Positions 57,449 through 64,000 of a stretch of DNA of 64,000 bases are shown in pieces. Both the position numbers and the translations under genes were made by a program. Every line of letters begins with the position of its first letter. Within the stretch, counting starts at the first letter, position 1. This DNA is from WRAI01 sp031549605. GTDB lineage: Bacteria > Bacillota > Clostridia > Oscillospirales > UBA929. The notes under the pieces are model-generated. The model saw nothing but the letters and a program-made list of their open reading frames with translations, was not told where the DNA came from and searched no databases. Location of the stretch: positions 1 through 64,000 of the forward strand of contig JAVBPM010000031.1 in the NCBI GenBank assembly GCA_031549605.1, written 5' to 3'.

Positions 57449-60400
57449 CTACGCCTTTCCGTCTAAATAGCCGTATCTTTGCAGCCCAACACCCAGTCGT
57501 TCAAAGAAGGTGCGCTCGTCCAGCGTCCGCCCAAACGTCAGATTGTTGGTCACCTCGGGCGCCGGTACGTGCACCTCGACCTTGGGCGTCGTGATGTTGA
57601 CCACGTTGGCCTTGAGCGCAATGCTGGCCTTGTCGGCGTCAAAGACGTCGAGCACCCGTTGCCGCGCCAACTCAGCGCCCAGCTTCTCCTGCTGCCGCTC
57701 GTAGTAGGCGGCGGGACTGACCGTCGCCGCCTGGTCTTTGCGGATGTCGGCCAGTATGCTCTTAGGAATTTTGGCCACTACGCCGTCCATGATGTCGCCG
57801 GGGAATGTCGCGGCAAACGACGCACCAATCTTGTCGACCAGTGCGTCAATAGTGCCCTTGATGCGGTCTAGGATGCTCTGTTTTCCGGCGTCAAAGCCGT
57901 CCGCGATACCGTCTGCCAGCGACTTGCCGATGCTGTTGGCCGACTTGGTGACGTCGAGCGCGGCAATTTCCTTGAGTGTCTCGGCGCGCAGGTCTTTGAG
58001 CTCCTCGGTCGCCTGTTTGTTGGCCAATCGCTGCTTTTCGGCGTACAGGTCGGCGTAGTGCGTCAGCTGCTCGTCGGTCATGCGCAGCAGTGCCGCGATT
58101 TCGTCGTTAGCTGCCGGTCCCATCTCGCGCAGCGAATCAAGCATCCCGCCCTCAATGCCCCGCTCGGCCAGCGCGGCTATGTTGTCCGACCATATCGTCA
58201 GCATAGCCACCTGATCCTCAGCGTTGGCAATCAGCCGGTCTTCTGACGTGTACTTGGGCAGCTCGACCTCGTCAAACAGGCCGTAGCTGTTGAAAATCTG
58301 CTGCGCGCGCGCCTGATGGGCGTCGGCGTAGCGCTGCTGAATGGCGTCGACCTCGGCGGCGATTTCCAGTTTGAGGTCGCGCAGCCGCTCCTCGGCCTCG
58401 ATGCGCTGCTCGGTACCGGCGGCGTACTGTTTCTGCAAGGTCGCCCACGCGCGGTACTCGTCAGCCAGCGACATTTGCTCGTACCGCTTCTTGTCGTCGA
58501 TGGCTTTCTTGGCCGCCTCAAAGTCGCGCTGTGTGATTCCCTGCTTAACGCGGTAAATCTCGCGCTGCATCTCAATGTATTCTTCCGTACCGGCGGCATA
58601 GCGCTTCAAAACGCGGTTGTAGGCGGCAATTTCCTCTTCCAACGACAGCCGCCCGTAGTACTTTTCTGTCTCAATCCAGCGCATCGAGTGTTCAAACTGG
58701 GCGCGCTTGGCGTCAATGACCTTCTGCGCCGCCTCAGCCGCGCGCTCGGCAGCTGCCTCTTGCGCCTCAAGGTTGGCCTCGCGCATCTCTTTCTCCACGC
58801 GGTAAACCTCACGGTCTATCTGCTTGCGCTGCTCACTGCCAGCGACAAAAGCCTTTTGCAGCGCCTTGTACGCCTCCAGCTCGCCCGAAAGCGACAGCCG
58901 GTCAAAGTACTTCTCGTCGTCAATCCAGCTCTCAGCGGCGTCAAGAACGCTGTCAGCCAGCTCACGCGCCGCCTTAACGGCCTCCGACTCGTTCTCTTTG
59001 ATGCCAACCGCAACGCCCAACGCGATGTTTTTACCCACGATGTCGCGCATAACCTTGGAGGGTGACCGGATTTGAGCGACAGCCTTGGCGGCGCCGATGG
59101 TATCTATCATCATGTGCTTGGACGCGGTTGCGGCAACTTTCGCATTATCGCTAATCCCCAGCATTAAGCCCAGGACAAAGTTTTTGCCCGATTCTTTCAT
59201 GACCCGCGACGGGGAGCGCTCTTGCGATACAGCCTTGGCGCTACCAATCGTCTTACGCATCATGGCAGCGGCGGCAGACGATGCTAGGCCTGTATGGTCC
59301 TCAATACCCAAAGCAAGCCCCTGTGCGACGTATTTGCCAATCGTGTAGAAGTCGCGTTCTCCGGCGGTCATTTCCTGCTCAATTCTCTTTGCAAGACTGC
59401 TAGCGGCTGCCGAAGCGCGCGGGGTGTTGTCGCGTAGACCCTTAGCCACAGCCTCGGAAACGGAGCCGCCAGTATAGTGGAATGTACCGTACAACTCCTT
59501 GATCTCGTCGACTGATAGTTCCCCTAGCCCCTTTGCCGCTTTAGCCACAAGATATGCGTATCTCTCAGCGCCGCCTGCGGCTTCACGCGCCGCCGCTTCC
59601 CCCGCCTCTCGGTACACGCCGTTGAGGTTATCAAGTTCTTCATCGGTTGCCTTAACCCAAAGCGCAACCGATTGACCCATTTTTTCAACACCCTGCTCTG
59701 ACAGCTCTTGGATAAGCTCCGGGTCAAGCCCCCTTTCGGCCAGTTTCCGCAGATTCTCTGCCCAATTTTGCTTATCAGCAAGGTTTTTCTTCAGGTTGTC
59801 GGCGGCATTTTCGGCTGAGATGGCCTCCTCTGTCGTAAGCCGCTTGAACGCGTTTATCACACCGTCAACATAGTCGTCGGCGGCCTTTTCACTTTCTTCG
59901 AGAGCCTTGGTGTAGTCTTCAAGAAGCATGCCGCGCTCATTAGCGGCGTCACGCATGGCGTCGGTCAGCTTGGCTTCTTCGTCTGCCCGTCGCTGGGCGA
60001 TTTCGGCCTGCTCTTTTTCCGCAGCGGACATTGCAGCCGTGCTATCTTCTGTTGCGGCAGCATACTTCCCTTGCTCCTCGGTGAGTATTTTAAGACTGCC
60101 AGTCGTATGGTCCAGCTTGAAACGCAGCGACGCTTGCTGCTCCGCATTTTCCTTTGATGCTTGCCCCAATTCAACTGCTTGGATCAGCGCCAGCCCTTCC
60201 GCCTCTGTAAGCTCTGCCATGCCCATGGCTTGTGTCTCGGCGGTGAATATCCAGTTCTTTCCGTACTTAGTCTTCAACTCAAGCGCAGTGGCATACATCT
60301 CTTGACCCTTTGTCCCTTCGACTAAAAGGTCATTGATTCTGGCTTGTCGTTCCGCCTGGTCTGCATCAAGCTTTTGCAATTCAGTGCGCCAGCCTTTTTG

Positions 60401-62365
60401 TGCAGCCAACGTAGCCTCAATTTCAGCGGCCAATTCAAGATGCTTTGTGTAATTGGCGAGTTCTTCACTTGACTTAGACAACGTATTTGTCGTCTCGTCA
60501 TATGACAGATTCAGCCCTTCAATTTCTCCATTGAGTGCCTTTACCTTTTCTGCAATAAGGTCTTGATAGCCTCCGTGGGTCTTTTGCGCTTCAACAAGTT
60601 CGATTAACTCATTCTTCAATGCCGTAGTGCCCTCTGCTTCAGCTTTTGCGGTTGCAACCATGTCATCGCCTTGCTCTATAGACCTCTGTGTTTCCTCTCT
60701 GGCGCGCTCGGTCGCCTCGGCGATTTCTTTCATTTCTTCTTTGTGTTTCTTCATCGCCGCCGACGGCTTGTTGAATGCGCTAGCGAGTCCCGCCATCAAG
60801 CCCGTAAGGGCGGTAACGGCTGTTATGGCCAGCATGACAGGGTTTGCGTTCAGCAATTTGACGATAGCATTAAACGCTTTTACCGCAATGCCCAGCGCGT
60901 ACAGCGCTCCTGCCGCAACCAGTACGCCTTTGATAAAACCCTCAAAGAGGCTTTCGGAGCTGGCAAGTTGCTCGCCAATAGCGCTAAAAAGAGCACCAAC
61001 CAACATCAGCCCGGCTTCAATGATAATGGGTATCAACTCCACGAGAGCCGTCACAAACACCTCGATTAGCGACGACACCGCCGCAACCACCGCCGCCTTA
61101 TTGTCAATCAGCCCCTGCACAAACGATTTGAGCAGCGACACGGCCATATTGACGACCTGCGGCGCGAAGCTGGCGGCTTTTTCCACCAACTCGGCAAACA
61201 GCTTGCCCGCCTCGCTAACCAGCCCTTGCATACCGCCCGTTTCAAACGACTTTAGCAGTTTGTCAAACGCGCCGTCGGCGTACTGCACCACATTACGCAG
61301 CGGCTTTTGAAAGCCCTCGTAGATGCCGATTCCCAGTGTCTCCATCGTGCCCGTCAGCGCCTCGACATCGCCCTTGAGGTTGTCCAACCGCTGCGCCGCC
61401 ACATCGGCGGCCTTGACCTTGTCCATTGCGGCGGCCATCTTCTTGACGCCCTCGGCACCCTCTTTGAACAGCACGTTACCCGCGCGGACGGCGTCCGACC
61501 CGAAGATGGTCTCCAGCGCCATAGCCCGCTCGGCGTCCGACAGTCCGTGCAACGACGTCTGCAGGATACCGGCGATTTCCTCCATCGACCGCAACGAGCC
61601 TTTGGCGTCGTAAAATTTGCTGGTGCCCTGCTCAGTCATCAGCCCCAGCCGCTTGAAAGTGACTGCCTGTTTCTCGGTCAGCGGCTGCAGGTTCATCAGC
61701 ATGGTCTTGAGACTTGTACCGGCGTCTGAGCCCTTGAGGCCATTCTGTGCAAACAGGGCGAGACCTGTGGCTGTATCCTTGAAGGTCATGCCCATGCCGG
61801 ACGCGACAGACGACACCTGCGACAGCCCCATCTTCATCCCCATGACATCAGTCGCCGAGGCGTTGGCCGCACCGGCGAGGATGTTGGCCGCGTCGCCGAC
61901 CGTCAGCGCATCGTCACGGAAGGCATTCAACGCCGTTGACGCCACCTCGGCGGCATCTGCGACACCAATCTCGCCCGCCGCCGCCAAATCCAGCGCGCCG
62001 GTCAAGCCGCCGCCCAGCACCTGCTCGGTCGTCAGACCGGCTTTGAGCAGTTCCTCTATGGCGTTGGCGCTCTCCGATGCCGAATAGACCGTGTCAGCAC
62101 CCGCCTTTTTGGCCGCCGCGCCCAGCTTTACCATCTCGGCCTCGGTGGCGCCCGACACCGCCTTGATGCCGCTCATGGACGCCTCGTAGTCAGCGCCCAG
62201 CTTGACAACAGGCGCACCGATGGCCATAATGCCCGCGCTCACGGCAGCCAGCGACTTGACAGCCATACCGCTCCAGCGTTTGATTGTGCTGTCGAGACCG
62301 CCCAGCAGCCGCTTTAATTCTGCGTCGTCGAACCCGACCGCGATTTTGATTGACCCGTCTGCCAT
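57449..62365 (-). CDS. Phage tail tape measure protein
   Basis: The 1638-residue protein sets tail length. The N-terminal TP901-type core (about 60-320) shows KLGADYEASMSGIKAVSGATEAEMVKLG and FKDTATGLALFAQNGLKGSDAGTSLKTMLMNL. Hydrophobic segments lie at about 395-540. The remainder is helical and rich in Glu, Ala and Lys, with internal repeats around residues 1190-1380 (units near KYYGRLSLEEEIAAYNRVLKRYAAG) that recur several times. No muralytic domain was recognised. GGTGG precedes ATG 62365. Confidence 0.93.
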   Translation of the reverse strand: MADGSIKIAVGFDDAELKRLLGGLDSTIKRWSGMAVKSLAAVSAGIMAIGAPVVKLGADYEASMSGIKAVSGATEAEMVKLGAAAKKAGADTVYSASESANAIEELLKAGLTTEQVLGGGLTGALDLAAAGEIGVADAAEVASTALNAFRDDALTVGDAANILAGAANASATDVMGMKMGLSQVSSVASGMGMTFKDTATGLALFAQNGLKGSDAGTSLKTMLMNLQPLTEKQAVTFKRLGLMTEQGTSKFYDAKGSLRSMEEIAGILQTSLHGLSDAERAMALETIFGSDAVRAGNVLFKEGAEGVKKMAAAMDKVKAADVAAQRLDNLKGDVEALTGTMETLGIGIYEGFQKPLRNVVQYADGAFDKLLKSFETGGMQGLVSEAGKLFAELVEKAASFAPQVVNMAVSLLKSFVQGLIDNKAAVVAAVSSLIEVFVTALVELIPIIIEAGLMLVGALFSAIGEQLASSESLFEGFIKGVLVAAGALYALGIAVKAFNAIVKLLNANPVMLAITAVTALTGLMAGLASAFNKPSAAMKKHKEEMKEIAEATERAREETQRSIEQGDDMVATAKAEAEGTTALKNELIELVEAQKTHGGYQDLIAEKVKALNGEIEGLNLSYDETTNTLSKSSEELANYTKHLELAAEIEATLAAQKGWRTELQKLDADQAERQARINDLLVEGTKGQEMYATALELKTKYGKNWIFTAETQAMGMAELTEAEGLALIQAVELGQASKENAEQQASLRFKLDHTTGSLKILTEEQGKYAAATEDSTAAMSAAEKEQAEIAQRRADEEAKLTDAMRDAANERGMLLEDYTKALEESEKAADDYVDGVINAFKRLTTEEAISAENAADNLKKNLADKQNWAENLRKLAERGLDPELIQELSEQGVEKMGQSVALWVKATDEELDNLNGVYREAGEAAAREAAGGAERYAYLVAKAAKGLGELSVDEIKELYGTFHYTGGSVSEAVAKGLRDNTPRASAAASSLAKRIEQEMTAGERDFYTIGKYVAQGLALGIEDHTGLASSAAAAMMRKTIGSAKAVSQERSPSRVMKESGKNFVLGLMLGISDNAKVAATASKHMMIDTIGAAKAVAQIRSPSKVMRDIVGKNIALGVAVGIKENESEAVKAARELADSVLDAAESWIDDEKYFDRLSLSGELEAYKALQKAFVAGSEQRKQIDREVYRVEKEMREANLEAQEAAAERAAEAAQKVIDAKRAQFEHSMRWIETEKYYGRLSLEEEIAAYNRVLKRYAAGTEEYIEMQREIYRVKQGITQRDFEAAKKAIDDKKRYEQMSLADEYRAWATLQKQYAAGTEQRIEAEERLRDLKLEIAAEVDAIQQRYADAHQARAQQIFNSYGLFDEVELPKYTSEDRLIANAEDQVAMLTIWSDNIAALAERGIEGGMLDSLREMGPAANDEIAALLRMTDEQLTHYADLYAEKQRLANKQATEELKDLRAETLKEIAALDVTKSANSIGKSLADGIADGFDAGKQSILDRIKGTIDALVDKIGASFAATFPGDIMDGVVAKIPKSILADIRKDQAATVSPAAYYERQQEKLGAELARQRVLDVFDADKASIALKANVVNITTPKVEVHVPAPEVTNNLTFGRTLDERTFFERLGVGLQRYGYLDGKA

Positions 62366-62380
62366 TATGTACCCACCACC

Positions 62381-62980
62381 TTAACTGCCAATATCGCCCC
62401 ACAGCGCCTCAAACGCGTCGCGCTCGGCTTGTTCCTCGCCCGACAGTGTTTCGGGCAGTTGAGCCGCTTCTTTGGCCGCGTAGACTGCCGCATAGTTCTT
62501 CTGCCCCGTGTACTCGCTCAGGTCGAGCCCGCGCCAATGCAGTTTTTTTCGAAACGGAGTGTCCTCCGACAAATTCGAGAGTAAGATGCGAAATTTGAAC
62601 CAATGCAAAAAGGAGCCGTCCATCAGGTCGATGTCGTACTCCTTGAGAAACGATGCGTAGATTTCCTCGGCGTCGTGCTCGTAGCAAAAGGCCACGCCGC
62701 TGGCCTCGTCGCGCTGCAGGCGACTGTCGTCGGTCGGCTTGCGCTCCAGCGAGATAAACAGCGCCAACGCCGCCATCGGGTCGTCCGGCGCGGTCTCGCC
62801 AAATAGCAGCCTGCCAACAATCTCGGGCACCTGACTGGGTATGATGACAGGGTCGCGCACAATGCGCATCACCTTGAGGATGTTGCGAAAATCAGGCGCG
62901 ATTTCAAAGGTATTCCCCTCCACCGTAACAGTAGAGGGGAACACCAAATCATTTTTACGGCTGAGCGAAAACCCGCTCAC
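62381..62980 (-). CDS. Phage Gp15-family protein
   Basis: The 199-residue protein matches the bacteriophage Gp15 family encoded just before the tape measure gene. Marks are FCYEHDAEEIYASFLKEYDIDLMD and LHWFKFRILLSNLSEDTPF. It probably acts as a tail assembly chaperone with the preceding protein. GTG start at 62980 overlaps the upstream gene (GTGA). Confidence 0.88.
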   Translation of the reverse strand: MSGFSLSRKNDLVFPSTVTVEGNTFEIAPDFRNILKVMRIVRDPVIIPSQVPEIVGRLLFGETAPDDPMAALALFISLERKPTDDSRLQRDEASGVAFCYEHDAEEIYASFLKEYDIDLMDGSFLHWFKFRILLSNLSEDTPFRKKLHWRGLDLSEYTGQKNYAAVYAAKEAAQLPETLSGEEQAERDAFEALWGDIGS

Positions 62981-63336
62981 TCGAGCACCTCAGCCACGTC
63001 GGTGTTGTAGGCTTTGACGGCGGCGTCGGCGATGGCGACGGCAATGCGAATGCAGTCGGTCATACCAACCGGTACGCCGCCGGTCAGCTTCTTCAGCGCA
63101 CCGTCACCCAGCACCTCGTCAATCCAGCTCTTTGCGCCGCCGATAGCGGCCACAATGGTCGCCACGTCACCGCTGGCAGCGGCAGCCTTGAGCTCGTCGC
63201 GGAGGCTGGCCGCTTTCGCCATGATATCCTGGTCGGACTGACGCAGCGTGAAGTTGATGCCGTTGATGTCGACCGTTTTGGCCTTGGGCATCTTGATGGT
63301 GACCGCGCCGTCCGCCTTCGTTTTCTTCTCAGCCAT
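62977..63336 (-). CDS. Phage tail assembly chaperone-like protein
   Basis: The 119-residue protein starts with a basic segment and VDINGINFTLRQSDQDIMAKA, followed by helices. Its position between the major tail protein and Gp15 genes, and the overlap with Gp15, fit the first tail assembly chaperone (gpG-like). No slippery sequence was identified; the two frames are joined by a GTGA restart instead of an obvious frameshift. Confidence 0.75.
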   Translation of the reverse strand: MAEKKTKADGAVTIKMPKAKTVDINGINFTLRQSDQDIMAKAASLRDELKAAAASGDVATIVAAIGGAKSWIDEVLGDGALKKLTGGVPVGMTDCIRIAVAIADAAVKAYNTDVAEVLE

Positions 63337-63346
63337 GTTGCGCCTC

Positions 63347-63847
63347 CTAAGCTACGGTCAGGTCAGCCGCCGGGGTAAAGACCGGCTTGCCGTCGGCGAT
63401 GGTCGCGCCGCCCTGTTTCGGGTCGCCGCGCTGGGCCAGCGTGAAGGTCAACACGCCGGTGGCGATGTTGTAGCTCTCGACGGTGACCAGCACATCGGTC
63501 AGCGCGGCTACCTGCGCCGGTGGCGTCACGCCGTCGATGGGCTGCTGGTACACGCGCAGCGCTTTGGTGACGGCCTCGCTGCCGGTGACCTGACGGTTGT
63601 ACAGGTCAAAGACAAAGTCGTATACCGCGTCGCCGACGTAGGCGGTCAGCGGCATCGAGGTGGTGGGCTTGTAACCTTCCAGCTCCGTGGTCGCGGCGCT
63701 GTCCTCGATGAAGTCGAAGTCGGCCGTCTTGGGGTTCATGGTGTCGGTCCATTCGACCGACTTACCCACACGCGCCCAATTTTCCGTCGCCTCGCCCGGC
63801 TTGGTGTTCAGGAACAGATAGTTGAGATACTTTTTGATTTTTTCCAT
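63347..63847 (-). CDS. Phage major tail protein
   Basis: The 166-residue protein follows the layout of siphovirus major tail tube proteins: LNTKPGEATENWARVGKSVEWTDTMNPKTADFDFIEDSAATTELEGYKPTTSMPLTAYVGD. The phrase pattern (E-W-T-D-T-M-N-P, D-F-I-x-D) is common to Clostridial prophages. ATG 63847 has GGAGG 9 bases upstream. It would form the tail tube. Confidence 0.85.
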   Translation of the reverse strand: MEKIKKYLNYLFLNTKPGEATENWARVGKSVEWTDTMNPKTADFDFIEDSAATTELEGYKPTTSMPLTAYVGDAVYDFVFDLYNRQVTGSEAVTKALRVYQQPIDGVTPPAQVAALTDVLVTVESYNIATGVLTFTLAQRGDPKQGGATIADGKPVFTPAADLTVA

Positions 63848-63849
63848 GG

Positions 63850-63999
63850 TTATTTTTCCTCCAAATACGTAATTTGCGCGGGGAATTGAAATACCACCGC
63901 GTTGCCCTCGTCGAGCTGTCCCGCGTACTGCGGGTTGTCGGCGAGGCATTGCAGCTCGTAACAGCTGCAGTTGGGTCCGAAGTCGGGGTAGTTACCGGC
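63850..63999 (-). CDS. Phage tail protein, C-terminal end (partial)
   Basis: The window ends inside this minus-strand gene; its last 49 codons are visible, stopping at TAA 63852-63850. The peptide includes NYPDFGPNCSCYELQCLADN and ends FPAQITYLEEK. Its position directly upstream of the major tail protein suggests a tail terminator or head-tail joining protein. Confidence 0.6.
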   Translation of the reverse strand, partial: AGNYPDFGPNCSCYELQCLADNPQYAGQLDEGNAVVFQFPAQITYLEEK

Positions 64000-64000
64000 G

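Noticed and set aside
1..64000. CRISPR arrays, insertion sequences and riboswitches.
   Set aside because: No regularly spaced repeats, transposase genes or recognisable riboswitch leaders were seen; leaders upstream of metabolic genes are too short.

Overview
The window comes from a high-GC, endospore-forming Bacillota, most like an Oscillospiraceae/Ruminococcaceae-type Clostridium. The evidence is spore genes (dpaA/dpaB for dipicolinate, spoIIE, a dacF-like carboxypeptidase), sigma-A-type promoters (TTGACA-17-TATACT is common), AGGAGG ribosome binding sites, many lipoproteins with Thr/Pro-rich linkers, and monoderm wall genes. Codons are GC-rich, so long antisense open frames are frequent and were ignored.

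Layout of the chromosomal part (1-45150). It opens with an S-layer protein tail and dipicolinate synthase (1-1693). Next come a glycosyltransferase, methylglyoxal synthase, serine hydroxymethyltransferase and RarA (1835-6271). A pyrimidine-led minus operon follows: pyrK, pyrD, a phosphatase/acetyltransferase fusion, an N-acyl-D-amino-acid deacylase and a YgiQ radical SAM protein (14401 down to 8140). Four tandem zinc-ribbon membrane proteins lie at 14500-17797. Then come a sugar epimerase and kinase, ilvE, a wall-modifying group (deacetylase, ABC exporter, GH3 enzyme), a CoA-disulfide-reductase-like protein, comF, an mreB homologue and an acyl-ACP thioesterase. The peptidoglycan group alpha/beta hydrolase-murF-ddl follows, then an M23 peptidase, murI, mtaB, an HPr-like protein without histidine, dacF with a VanW lipoprotein, and spoIIE. 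The region ends at a tRNA-Leu.

Accessory part (45110-64000). Downstream of tRNA-Leu lies a visibly AT-richer island of about 4 kb. It holds a broken small gene, a perfect 11-bp inverted repeat, and a four-gene plus-strand operon: two soluble unknowns, a four-TM coiled-coil membrane protein, and a lipoprotein with an OmpA-like peptidoglycan-binding domain. From 49384 to the window edge runs the late region of a siphovirus-type prophage on the minus strand. In transcription order it contains a major tail protein, tail chaperones (including Gp15), a 1638-residue tape measure protein, tail and baseplate proteins (including a collagen-like protein and a PKD/leucine-rich-repeat protein), then endolysin and holin-like proteins. 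No integrase, capsid or packaging genes fall inside the window. The tRNA-Leu 3' end is the obvious candidate attachment site, which would make the four-gene operon prophage-borne cargo. That operon is the best candidate here for an undescribed system. Its predicted promoter shares an unusual 21-bp spacing and a Spo0A-like box with the promoter of spoIIE.
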